Below are positions 34,874 through 46,800 of a DNA stretch of 64,000 bases, piece after piece. The stretch's first letter is position 1. The number at the start of each line of letters is the position of its first letter. A program made the position numbers and the translations under genes. The notes under the pieces were generated by a model. The model was not told where the DNA came from. It did no database searches and saw only the letters and a program-made list of their open reading frames with translations. This DNA comes from Branchiostoma floridae (taxonomy: Eukaryota; Chordata; Leptocardii; Amphioxiformes; Branchiostomatidae): the NCBI RefSeq assembly GCF_000003815.2, contig NC_049980.1:30807045-30871044 (forward strand), in the 5' to 3' direction.

Positions 34874-35464
34874 AGTCGAAAAACAGTGTTAAAACGAAAG
34901 TAAACGGTTCAGCTAAAAAGTGACAGTCGCGCAAGTCTTTTCAACTTTCGACAGCGTGGAGACAAAGCAATAAAGACCATGCCACTATATAAAAGGGGAG
35001 AAAGTGTACTAAAAAATATTTTGGGTAAATATTTTTGTAAGAACTATGAAATAATTGGTACAAATGTAATATCATTCCTTTGTTTACACAATTTCCTACA
35101 CTTAATTGTCATTTAAAGTGATCCAATTAACTTGTTTAATCCTTTTATTAAAATTGAACCCCCCAGAACTTTTCCATTAAACTTGGCTCTTGAAAAGTTT
35201 CCAAGAAATGGACATGCGCGATAGGCGCGATAGGGATTCCATTGGAAGAGTCCATATTACATTACTCTAGGGGGTCGGCTTAAATATATTTCTCTATGTA
35301 AACTTTTAGTGTATCTTATGACATTATTTATACCAATTTTCTGATGTAATTTTAGTATGGCATTTGTTAAGCTATATTTCAAATTCATTATGGTTGAATT
35401 TACTATACATAAATTTTAATATTCAGTTCTATCCTCTCCTGAAGCATAATAGTCCATACCCAAG
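34874..35464. promoter_or_regulatory. Shared intergenic/promoter region of DDX43 and MRGBP
   Basis: 591 bp separate the divergent start codons. CAAGATGGCGGC at the MRGBP start (35461-35472) matches a YY1 motif overlapping the initiation codon. The region is mostly AT-rich with a GC-rich patch near 35214-35235 (ATGCGCGATAGGCGCGATAG). Bidirectional promotion is inferred from geometry. Confidence 0.5.
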
Positions 35465-38400
35465 ATGGCGGCAGGTGAGAGAAAAGAGCGCGAGAAGCGA
35501 GCGTCCGGACGTGAAGCGCGGAAAACTGACGACAGCGCACCTCCAGTCGACTGGAACGTGGATCTGGAGATCAACCTGTTCCAGGCGATGAGAGGACACA
35601 AGCCTGTTGGTCAGTTTTGAGTGTTTTATAGTAGAAATTAAAGTATAAAAGTCGCATATGGGGAGGGGTCAGGTGCTTTGTTAGATGGTTACGGGTTCAG
35701 ATAAAGATCTGTCTCTGGGCGAACTGCATACACCTTGCAGTGGATCCAATCAGACGACAGTCTACTATCAAACAATTGATTTTGCTCTGTGACTGCAAAG
35801 CTGCAATACAGAATATCACAGGGGGTGTAACAAGTAGAAGCATACTCTAGTACTCCTCCCTCGACTGAAGATGGTATACCACGCTGGCTGGAAATTATGA
35901 GAGAAGACCTTTCAGAAGGAATTAACAAACAGATGTACATGGCCTTCTCCCAGTACATTGAGAGTACACACCGTTTCGACGTACTCTCCTAGAAACTCCT
36001 CCAACAACTCTCAAGCACAAGGAACCAAGAGTTAAATACCAAGAGAGACTATAAATGACTCAAAAGCGAACCATGTGTTGCTCCGCACCAAGAGGCCACG
36101 TCTAGCAAAATAATAGACGTTAAACGAGAACAACAACAACAACAACATGCAGGTATACAGCAACACAATACATGCAGTCAAAAGCAAATACTGTAAATGC
36201 ATTTAAGTTCGCGGGGATTTAATTTCGCGGTAGCGGGAAAATGGACTTTTCGCTGTGGTTTTAATTTCGCGATAGCACCATGCACTGCAGTCTCGTACTG
36301 TTATGGAAAAATGTTTTTGCGGTGGTTTTGATTTCGCGGGAAGCGGCCGCCGCGAAAACCGTGAACATAAATCCACCGCAAACATTTCTGCATTTACAGT
36401 AAGCTCTGAACCAGACTGAAGCATATTATAAAAGGGCTTCGACATACAGCTGACTTGAGTTCCAGGACATATAGGGATTGCTGGCAATGAAATTGTTGAT
36501 ACAGAAGCTAAACGTACAGCAGAAGAGGCTGCAATCTTGCAAAATAACACATTGTGGACCAGACACCAACACTGTATGTATTTGTTCAGCTGTCAACAAA
36601 CAGCCAGGGCTGCCCAACTAGCTGTAGGCTATTGCTAAGGGCTAACCCTGTACATGTTCGCACATGTTTACACACGACGGGTTATAACGCCCCTTACGGG
36701 GTGACGCACCCGTCCGGGTGAATGATGTAAATCACCATGTGGCTGATACGAGACAGAGGTTTGCCAGGCCTCCATTCGGGTTTTGTGAATCACCAACTCC
36801 CGACAGAAGGATTTGCACCAACGCACACCGCACCATCACCCGTGTGGGGGTTCTTTAACGTGCATGGGTGTGGCTCTTCCCATACACGGGACCTCCATTT
36901 AACGTCCTATCTGAGGGACGGCCCTTGCCGAAGCTAGGTACTCATTTTCACCTGGGTAAAGTGAAGAAAGCTGTGTAAAGTGCCTTTCCCAAGGGCACAA
37001 GATCGGTGGCATGGCAGTCAGATTCGAACCCACAAAACAAATGCCAGATAGTCATAATCATTTTTCTTTCCTTTATGTTGTACAGGTGTGAACAGACACT
37101 TCCAGATGGCGTGTATCCATGAAAAACTGAATCAGATGGTGAACAAACACATCAGTGCACAGCAGATCTGGGTTCATCTGGATGACATGTATGACATGCC
37201 TGCACTGGTAAGGAATTACTAGTATTCATACAAGAACGGGATCAGCTATTTAATTCTATTCCACTGATAATGTTGTTGATGTCAACTATGGAATGGACAA
37301 TACCAATGATATTGGCCCTGTGACCACTGCTGGGACAGATATACTGTAATTCACCTTGTCTTCTCAGTACCAAACTTTCACAGTCTGAGAAAATTTAACT
37401 TGTTCTTGGAACTAAATGTTCACGGTGGTGGCAGGTGCGTATAAAAAAGTATCTTGTATTATTTGTTATCAGTAATGATAAGTTCATGTTACAGTCATCA
37501 CCATGAAAGCTGTGAACATAAAAGTACGTTGAAAAAATCAGGAATTACAGTATTCTGGTCTATGTGGACAGATGGTCACTGTAGACAATATACTTTAGTG
37601 CCGAACCAGAATGATAAGAACATGGAATGGGATGTAATCATGTAAGGGACCACCAAAAAGTGGTTACATTGGTCAGATGGTCCTGTGTATAGGTTTGGCT
37701 TTACATTTTGTGTGTGTTTGAGGAAGATGTTGGACTCCAAGACGGAGACCTCCTGTTTGTCGTGAGCGACAGAGTCGTCTGGAAGAACTTTATAGTGTCA
37801 CCGGATGGATAAACTGAACTAAACTTGTATATGTTCCACTTAGCATAGGTATCCCATTCGGCAGCAAGGCTAGATTGTACTTCAGTTGAATCAAATTTAG
37901 AGAAGTGGCTAATTACCATATGATATTTTTTTTCAGCATGACTCAGAAATCCTGCCTTTCCCAAACAGCCAGATCGAGTTCATTCTTCCCGAGGAGATCA
38001 GGCATCCTGATGATTCGTTCGACACAGCTTCTCTCAAGGACTCAGAAATGGGTAAGCACATGTGTATAACAGTGATTGCATACTTTTCTATTTTCAGAAA
38101 GTGAAGAAAAGAAAAAGGTCATTGACCACATGTAACAACAGAACAATACTACCTGAAATAAGTAGAGAAATATTCCATGTACTTCTGTCTACCTAGGCCA
38201 AGTGTATAACACTGATCGAATGCTTGTCTGTCTTTAGTGTTTAAAAATTTAAAAATGATTATTTTTTCAGTAACACATTCGCTGAAACTGTCATTCCCTT
38301 TGAAAACTACTAGTAAGTTAAGAACAACATGTCCACAACATAGAAGGGGACAAACCTCAAATGAGTAAAAAATAAAACAAGACACATAATGAACAGGTAC

Positions 38401-39010
38401 ACCCTCTGTAGAATACTGTAGCATCAAGCAGATACAACCTGTCTTGGCTCAAAAGAAATGTTTGTTGTTTTTGTTTTGTTTTTTGTATTTGTGTACTATT
38501 CAATCACTGAAATGGAAAAAGATGAATGTAAAAAAAAAAGAAGTATGGCAAGACAAAGACCAAAGGTTCAGGGTTGTCTCCAAGACCCGTCCTTCCATCC
38601 CGGGACGGAAATTTGCTTGTTGGGACAGGAAATAATTTTATGCCATACATCCCAAAAATGACATTAAAATGTATTTTCATAGGCTTGAAACAACATATTT
38701 AACAAGGAAAATCAACAACATGGGCTCCCCAAATGAGTGGGATGGAAAAAAAAGGAGCCAGCCCTGATGCAAGTAGTATGTAAAACTTGAGACTGCTATT
38801 AAAAGCTAGGCTATAGAATTCCAAAGTGATCACTCCTTTCTCTTGTCGCCAGGTGGTGCCAAGTCCAGCCGTGGAGCCGGGACAGGAACCACCAACACAC
38901 CTGACAGCTCGCCCAAGCGGAAAAGGACGCGGCAGCTAGCGTCATCCAGCCCCTCAAGTCCTGCCAACCCACCCAGTTCCACAAAAAGAAGGAGATTGCA
39001 GAATGTGTAG
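35465..39010 (+). CDS. MRGBP: MRG-binding protein (EAF7 family, NuA4 subunit)
   Basis: Subunit of the NuA4/TIP60 histone acetyltransferase complex that binds MRG15-type chromodomain proteins in the nucleus. Four exons join in phase to 179 codons: 35465-35609, 37086-37207, 37937-38051, 38853-39010. The EAF7 domain fills exons 1-3: VDWNVDLEINLFQAMRGHKP, then VGVNRHFQMACIHEKLNQ, IWVHLDDMYDMPAL, and HDSEILPFPNSQIEF with LPEE. The C-terminus (SSPKRKRTRQ ... STKRRRLQNV) is Ser/Pro-rich with basic clusters likely to serve as nuclear localisation signals. Human MRGBP is about 204 aa, so the length fits. Intron 1 carries retrotransposon debris, a MITE and a SINE-like repeat. A polyadenylation signal AATAAA lies at 40102-40107. 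Confidence 0.94.
35700..36150 (+). pseudogene. Degenerate LINE RNase H / 3' tail fragment
   Basis: LCDCKAAIQNITG (about 35788-35826) matches the second RNase H motif of the retrotransposon at 1-249. The frame is broken by several stops. It ends with an (AAC)n tail at about 36128-36146 preceded by AATAGACGTTAAACGAG, a typical non-LTR 3' end. It lies in MRGBP intron 1. Confidence 0.6.
36191..36399. mobile_element. CTGTAAATGC-family MITE, complete copy (C)
   Basis: Ends CTGTAAATGCATTTAAGTTC / GCAAACATTTCTGCATTTAC(AG) are flanked by TA. The body contains the family TTCGCGGT motifs and AAGCGGCCGCCGCG. It is 209 bp and adjoins an RNase H fragment. Confidence 0.85.
36412..36560 (+). pseudogene. LINE RNase H C-terminal fragment
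   Basis: VPGHIGIAGNEIVDTEAKRT (about 36458-36517) is the His/Asp C-terminal motif of RNase H, related to but diverged from the copy at about 837-900. An in-frame TGA precedes it. It directly follows MITE copy C. Confidence 0.65.
36620..37045 (-). mobile_element. SINE-like repeat with tRNA-type B box (reverse orientation)
   Basis: On the minus strand the sequence starts TGGGTTCGAATCTGACTGCC (B box GGTTCGAATC), then GTGCCCTTGGGAAAGGCACT, ACCCAGGTGAAAATGAGTAC and GGACGTTAAATGGAGGTCCC. Sequence of this kind is, as I recall, widespread in marine invertebrate genomes. It lies in MRGBP intron 1; the family name was not determined. Confidence 0.5.
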
Positions 39011-40818
39011 CCCTTTGTTCTTCCCACTACACTGTTTTCCAAGCGTTTTGAATTAATATAATAATAGTACTTTATGATCTTTCTTGTATACAAACTTCCA
39101 ACTTTGGCATTGTTTTTTTTTCTACTGGGTATAGTGTTAGCATCTGACCTGGTCAATTGTACTCCATGTACATGTGATGTTTGTGCGTGAGGAGTACCGC
39201 TTTGTCATCCTTCTTTATGTATAAACAATTTATAGCCACAGGGCTTGAACTTAAGTACTGTATACCTGCAGAAGGACAGGTAATGTTTAAGATTACCTAT
39301 GCCAGACACATTTGTTGAAGTGTTAAAGTATGTACATGTATGTGGTGTATGAAGCTCGGGAACATTCCCAAATACTAGTACCTTATTGTGATAAACGAAT
39401 ACAGATAAGATGTGAAAGAGAGGCAAAGATATCTCAAGATAGATGGTATATTTGGCCAGTCAGACTATGATGATGATGTTGATGAAAACAATTCAAATAG
39501 ATGCATCCTTGCCACCAACATTTATCAGGCACTGTATCTAATTGACAAAATATGACACCTATTGCAGATTGTTGATGTGAAGGAAAGCTCTAATATCTTC
39601 TTTTTTTTTCTCATATTTATGTACGGCTAGAATCTGACATAAGTGTATGCAAGGGGGTTCTATACCTCCTTGGGGTATCATGTATGTCAGCATTCTCTGA
39701 CTTCCCTTCCAATATCCATGATCTTGGCTTGAAAGTATTAGTTACTGTACTATCCTGATGGAGAAACCTAGATGCACATATCAGTGTGGTGAAAATGTTT
39801 GAAAAATTGGATATATGAGAAAAGTGTATTTGCCAGGAAAGTTGCAGTCTGGCAAGTAGAATGCGAAAATGCCCAACATTAGCCTTGTATTCAAACTCAT
39901 TAGCAAAATTTGTGAGAGGATAAAGAAACACGGCAGCTATAATGGGTTAGGATACCAGGCAAACACAACATTGTATAAAGGGAGGGGAGTATAATGAACT
40001 GATGACACGAGTCACTAGTCATCGTTTAGACTTCTTGCAAGGACAAGGACTTACATGTATTGTACATACTTTTCATGTTATGTATTAACGTTATGCCCAT
40101 GAATAAAATGTGTGGTAAAATGTTCTGACTTCTGATTTGTAATGAAGTATAGTGGTGTTATGGTGGAAATTGTTAAGGCTTGGAGTACTGCCATTTGATA
40201 CCACCCCCTATAAACAGGTGAATAAATAAAAAGTTATGTCCTTGCTGTCAAAGCTACGACTTGAGTTCTCTGGAAACAAGGCATGCCAGCAATGTTTTCT
40301 TTTACATGATTACAAGTAAAATGCCAAGAACATCAAAACGTAGAAAAGATGTCCATAGATTTAATAGGACTCTTGGAGATAAATCGAAAAGTTATCGTCA
40401 TCGCTTCTGTTATTTTGTGTAGTGACGTAGTCACAAGACACGCCACTGGTGGGTCACCCTCAGGGAACATGTGTCATCCTGACGTCCTTCCGGCAGTGTG
40501 CTGACAGGGATTCCCCGGCAAATTGTAGTACTCCGCCCAGAGTATTAAAACGTCAATCCTTGATGTTTTACCTTTCTCTAGTCCTAATAAACCTGTCATT
40601 CCATCTGATAAAGCTATTTTGTAATATTTAGTTGAACTTCACTGTCAAGTGGATGGAGGCGACTTCTTTCCATCGGTGTGTGCCGGTCAAAGAAAGTAGT
40701 CCGTCGCGGAGGAACCACGTCTGATTTCCGGGTGCCATCTTGCCTACTGAACAGTTCGTCCGGTTCCGCCCGGGAGTGTCAACCTTCCCTACATTTTGTC
40801 CCTCCTTTCACCGCCAAA
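39011..40818. other. MRGBP 3' UTR and intergenic region
   Basis: About 1.1 kb of likely 3' UTR runs to AATAAA at 40102-40107. From there to the SMAP start codon (40819) no further gene was found. The final 150 bp are GC-richer and likely hold the SMAP promoter and 5' UTR. Confidence 0.5.
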
Positions 40819-43800
40819 ATGTCGCGACAGAAAGCCGAGAAAGAGAGGGAAAGGGAGAAGAAACTCAACGAGAAACACCAGGCCATCCTAGCGCAGCTTT
40901 TACGCGAAGAAGACAACAAGTACTGCGTGGATTGCGAGGCGAAAGGTAACGATAGTTCTTCACCTGGCAGGGGTAACGTAACGTTTTTTGAAGGTGGGAG
41001 GGCGGAGTTATCGGGTCCCACAGGACTTTCGCTCATCAAAAATGTCTCCTCGCGTGTAGCCAACTTTCGAATACATCATGATCAGACAGAGGATGTCATA
41101 ACCTGGCATAACTAATGGTCTACCGCAAGGTGAAATTGACTTGAATACGGGTTCTGTCTGAAACTTCCTTGCGGAAGGGGGAGGGGGGCTAGAAGCCGAC
41201 TGTATGCGACCCGGATCTATAAATTTTTGTCAAATCTTTCGGTTTCTGCCCTATCAAACTCCTTGTCGTAACTACAAGGTTAAAGATTCAGGCTTTCTTG
41301 GCCAGGATAGGAGGTAGAACTCCTTTGACTCTTGTTGTTGTTGTTGTACTTGTAGCAAATTGTTCATTTATAATTTGCACACCTTAAACTTTCAAGTCTC
41401 GCCCACTGTCTACATCTCTTCCAGTTCCTGGAAATATAGTGTAAAAGCATATTTCAAGTTTGCGGGAGTGGGAAAATGGAGTGTTTCTGGTGGTTTTAGC
41501 TTGTGGTAGCACCATAGACTGTAGTCACATACTATAAATGGAAAGATGTTCGAGGTGGTTTTAAGTTTGCGGTTAAGTGGCCGCCACAGAAACCACAAAC
41601 ATTTTCTGCATTTACAGTAGTTTTCAGGAAAAAATAGTCTTCAATATTTCATGGTGACCTCTCCATCACAAATTCACGACAACACAAATATACATTTTTT
41701 ATGTATTACCACAGTTCTATACTACAGAATTAATAACTTGAAATGCTACGAAAACCTTTTAGTTTTACCTCCGAGTCTTACCATGAATTTGAATGTCTCC
41801 ACGAAAATAAACAAAAAGAAGGGAGGAAGATACCTGTAGTCTTTAGGTACATTTATACAACAACAACTCTGGTATTCTGGTACAATTCTGTTATCATTTG
41901 GGGAAAACATCGTCATGCCATAGAAAAGGCATTTTCATTTAAACAAAAGTAAGGTTCTGGCTCTTTAAGCCTCTTACTGGGCCACAATGACTTGTATCTA
42001 TTCAGACTATTGAGTCAATTTTTGACCGCTTAAAAATAACACATCAGAATTAAAGAAAGATTCAACGCTGCATTTTATCATGTGCAGTCGCTGTCTGCTG
42101 TCTATTATATCTTACCTTTTGATCTGAACTTTGGACAAAAGCAAATAATGTGTACACACGGTAAACACGAGACAGAGCATGTATCCATTACGTTCTGTGC
42201 CAGAATGTTATGTGGAAGGAGCCAGGGCCTTGGTTGTCAACACAACATACATCATGTACTATCTAATGAGTTAACTCATTACTGCATATCTCACCGACAG
42301 TCAATTGTGAAGTTCCATCATGAATGTAGAGGAAAACTGAGACATACCAATGTGACATTCATTGCATTTTTTTATGTTTTATTTATGAAAGACATGAATT
42401 ATAAATTTTTCATGCGGTATTTGTATGTATGTGCAAAAGGAATGCCACATGACAAGAAGGCAAAGGCTTGCTACATTTCTCTCAATGGATACACAATTAG
42501 TATAAACTACTGTTGAAATAAAGACATTTCAATGTCTCAGATACGGAAAAATTCATTTACAAATGTATTTCAAGGGGATTTGATTAGGCAGTAGTGCTAG
42601 GGAAAATGAGATTTCATGTTGGGAAAATGAGGTTTTCATGTTGGGAAAATGAGGGTTTTTTTCAGTTTTTTGTCTGAAGCAATTCTGTAGTACAGTAGTA
42701 ATACATTATAAATGCACATTCATGACACATTCTTAAGTTATAATACCTGAAACATGGGATATTTTTGCACCATTGTTTTATTGACAAAGGGTGTCTTGAA
42801 TTCGCATTGAAGAGGTCACTGCATATATAACCATGAAAATAAAACAATTGCGCACCTGCAAATTCTAAGTGTATGTTAGCCTGAATACACGAGTGAACAA
42901 GATCTGGTTTTTCCTTTCCTCAAGGACCAAGATGGGCGTCCTGGAACCTGGGCCTGTTCCTGTGTATCCGCTGTGCCGGGATCCACCGCAACCTGGGCGT
43001 GCACATCTCACGCGTAAAGTCTGTCAACCTGGACTCATGGACACCCGAGCAGATACAGGTAAAGGGAACTGTTTGTTTGTTTGTTTGTTTGCCTGATCCT
43101 GTGTATCCGCTGTGCCGGGATCCACCGCAACCTGGGAGTGCACATCTCACGCGTAAAGTCTGTCAACCTGGACTCATGGACACCCGAGCAGATACAGGTA
43201 AGGGGAACTGTTTGTTTGTTTGCCTGATCCTGTGTATCCGCTGTGCCGGGATCCACCGCAACCTGGGCGTGCACATCTCACGCGTAAAGTCTGTCAACCT
43301 GGACTCATGGACACCCGAGCAGATACAGGTAAAGGGAACTGTTTGTTTGTTTGTTTGTTTGCCTGATCCTGTGTATCCGCTGTGCCGGGATCCACCGCAA
43401 CCTGGGCGTGCACATCTCACGCGTAAAGTCTGTCAACCTGGACTCATGGACACCCGAGCAGATACAGGTAAAGGGAACTGTTTGTTTGTTTGTTTGTTTG
43501 CCTGATCCTGTGTATCCGCTGTGCCGGGATCCACCGCAACCTGGGCGTGCACATCTCACGCGTAAAGTCTGTCAACCTGGACTCATGGACACCCGAGCAG
43601 ATACAGGTAAGGGGAACTGTTTGTTTGTTTGCCTGATCCTGTGTATCCGCTGTGCCGGGATCCACCGTAACCTGGGAGTGCACATCTCACGCGTAAAGTC
43701 TGTCAACCTGGACTCATGGACACCCGAGCAGATACAGGTAAAGGGAGGTTTTTGTTTGTCTGCTTGTTTGTTTGTTTATTTTACATACCCAGTAAACTGT

Positions 43801-46800
43801 CATAAGGCATGACACACTAGTTTTGTATGTGAGACAGGGCTCTGAGGTTTGTTTTAGCACTCATACAGGGATGGACCCCTGATCTTTTGGATAACTCGGA
43901 TAAGCGTGTAGCATACTCGTCGAGGTGTAGCTCTTCTGAAAAATGCAGTAAAGTGTACTATTTTGTGTAGATATATCTTCATTCTTGATGCCATTTATTT
44001 GCGAACAGTGACTTGCCATATACTGTAAATGCAGAAATGTTCGCGGTGGATTAATGTTTGCGGTTTTCGCGGCGGCCGCTTCACCGCGAATTTAAAACCA
44101 CCGCGAACATTTTTCCATAACAGTAAGAGACTACAGTGCATGGTGCTACCGCGAAATTAAAACCACCGCGAAAAGTCCATTTTCCCGCTAACGCGAAATT
44201 AAATCCCCGCAAACTTAAACACATTTACAGTAGTACTACCAACAATGTATTGTTATGTATTACTTCACCACCCATCAAGTTCTGACCCTGTGTTTGTTCC
44301 CAGATGATGCAGGAAGTGGGGAACTATCAGGCCCGAGCTGTGTACGAGGCGCGTCTGCCCGACAGCTTCAGAAGGCCGCAGACAGACTCGTATCCTTTAC
44401 TCTTTCATTATTCTGTGGGAAAGGGAGTTTTTTGTAGATGTTTGAATGTAGGATGTCACTAAGTGATCAATGGTTTCAACATCATGTGCCTCCATCCATA
44501 CAATGATTAAGAAACACTTTTGGGACAAAGCAGGAAACAAATACTACAAGAACCTGATGTCAACCAACCCTTAGAAAGAACTGAATCAGACATGGCTCAA
44601 AATCCCTTTTTGGGAATAGGTACGCTGGCAAACCTAACCTAAAAATTTAGGTGCCCTTTTGAACACCTAGCTAGAAAAGTTGAAAACAGGCTAAGGTTAA
44701 ACAAGATAAACTGACTTTATAAACAAGTAGTATAAGACCATGGGTTTGTAATACATGTACATACTTTTTCATGTGTTTCAATATCTTTAGATGTTGATAT
44801 AATGCTAACAGTGCATAGAGCTACAAGTAAACAAAGTTATTAAAATCTTAACTCGTCACTCAGCGCCTTGGAACAATTTATCCGGTCCAAGTATGAGAGG
44901 AAGCAATACATCGACAAAAATGCCCATATCATCACACCATCTGATCTCAAGGTAGTACATGAACAGTTGGACAGGATTCTGTTGTGAAAAATCGTTGAGA
45001 TTGACACAAAATAACGTATCTATTTGATCTTATAAGCTTATGTTTGCCATCAATTACAGTTATATAATTGTATGATTTGCTTTGATTTGATATGATTTTG
45101 GTTTTGTTTGTTTACTGCTATCATGCACCACACATTGCATGTCTACACTTTGAAAAAGTTAGGAATGATAGTAATGGAAAAAACAATGAAAAAAATATAT
45201 TTGAAAAATAGCACGGTAAGTACTAAGACACAGCAAACAGTTAATTCCATGATTGTTGTATTGCACAAATCAAGAGTCAAGATGCATGTTTATTGTTAGT
45301 GCAAACTTCTACGATTAGAACTTGCACATGATGATAACATGAACTCCTGAATGTACAATGATGAAAAGGCAATCAAAGGAACCACTGATGCAAGTTCAAA
45401 TGCACCAGATGGTATCTACAAAAGTTCCAAGTCTGCCATGAAGCTCTTTGTCTAATTCATCTTCTGTCTTCACTGATTTCCAGCCTCGTAAGGAGGAAGA
45501 GATAGAGAAACCGAGGGAGAAGAAGAAGGAAAGGAGAGAGAAGAAGCTATCTCCCCCATCTGTTGTTAAGGAGAAGCAAAAGGTATTGGTACTATCCACT
45601 TTTAAGCTATGATATATGATATTGACAGTTTGTATTCAGTTTAGTAAGAGGAAAATGTCTGTATTTTCGTCCTGTTTACTAGCAAGTGGTCTTAAAAAAA
45701 GTTTGGCTAAAAAAGTTGCCTTTAATATGAAATCTAAATGGTCGGGAAGTTTGCACAATTTCAACAAAAATGACTGAATTTGCAGTGAAGAGGCAAAACT
45801 GCAAAAGCAAACCACCACCATGAATAAGTACAGTACAGTACTCTGACCCCTGACCTGTGACCTGTCCCCAGCAGTCCCCCTCAGTGCCCAGACCTGTGAA
45901 AGCGGAACCAGCTCCAGCCAAGTCTGCGTCCGCACCACCAACACCAGCAAAGAGCGAACCTGCACAGCCGCAGATGGACCTACTGGGACTAGGTGAGCAT
46001 GCTGACCACCCCTACTGGGTCTCGGATAGTATCACCCAATTCCAAGGACTTATTGCTATTGATATACAGTGAAAACTGTCCAGGAAGAAAGCTCAGGGGG
46101 CAGTAAAATCTTGGACAGGTAGTTAAGATAGACAGGAATCTTAATGCTTGTGAAAGTTGAAAAAATTTAATTAACCAAAACTAAGGGATCACCAAAAAGT
46201 GATCACATTGGTCTGATGATCTTTGTACAGGTTTGACTGTATTTGACTTTCAATTCTATTTTTGAACTGCAAAAACAGATTCTGATGTGAAGCACCAGTC
46301 AGTATTTGTTGGACATTGTATACATAATACCATAGATAAAAACATAGCCTAATTCTTATTAAGACCTCTCTCATTCTAACCCAAGGAAGATTACTTTCAA
46401 CAGGTATACACAACTAACGCCAGTTACTACAAAAGACGCTCTTCTCTCTTTGATATGAATTATATTCTTGTGGACTAATTTGGTGTTAACTGTCATCTTC
46501 CTATCTTGAACATAACCCATTTACAGACACAAATGACCTTCTCATGGATAACATTCTGCAACCATCCACCAATCAAGATGCAGGGGTGGAGCTGCTGACC
46601 TTTGACACTGACCAATCAGACACTAATGCCAACAACCAAAAAGATGATCACGCCATGAGTATGGACTGCTAATTGCACTGCCCCCCCCCCCTTCAGATAA
46701 TTGCCATGCATTGGGTTAAGGTTTAGCTTTGTAGATTCTAGTTTAGACAGTTCACACCAACATAGAACATACAGTACTTAAGGTAACAGCTATTAGTCTA

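Noticed and set aside
38565-38755. CAGGGTTGTCTCC / GGAGCCAGCCCTG as a hAT MITE
   Set aside because: The ends are suggestive, but the flanking 8-mers do not match and the interior symmetry is weak. Related sequence occurs at the window end (63975-64000) but is cut off.
42082-42516. 144-codon open frame in SMAP intron 1
   Set aside because: No recognisable domain, intronic position, AT-rich composition and no coding neighbours. Most likely chance.
42999-43812. Long open frames through the SMAP exon array (both strands)
   Set aside because: They result from tandem copies of one exon plus (TTTG)n read in shifted frames. There is no independent gene.
46659-46672. TAA at 46670 as the SMAP stop
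   Set aside because: GTATGG at 46659 works as a donor, and the next exon (47226) continues in phase to conserved SMAP motifs and the QLWK terminus.
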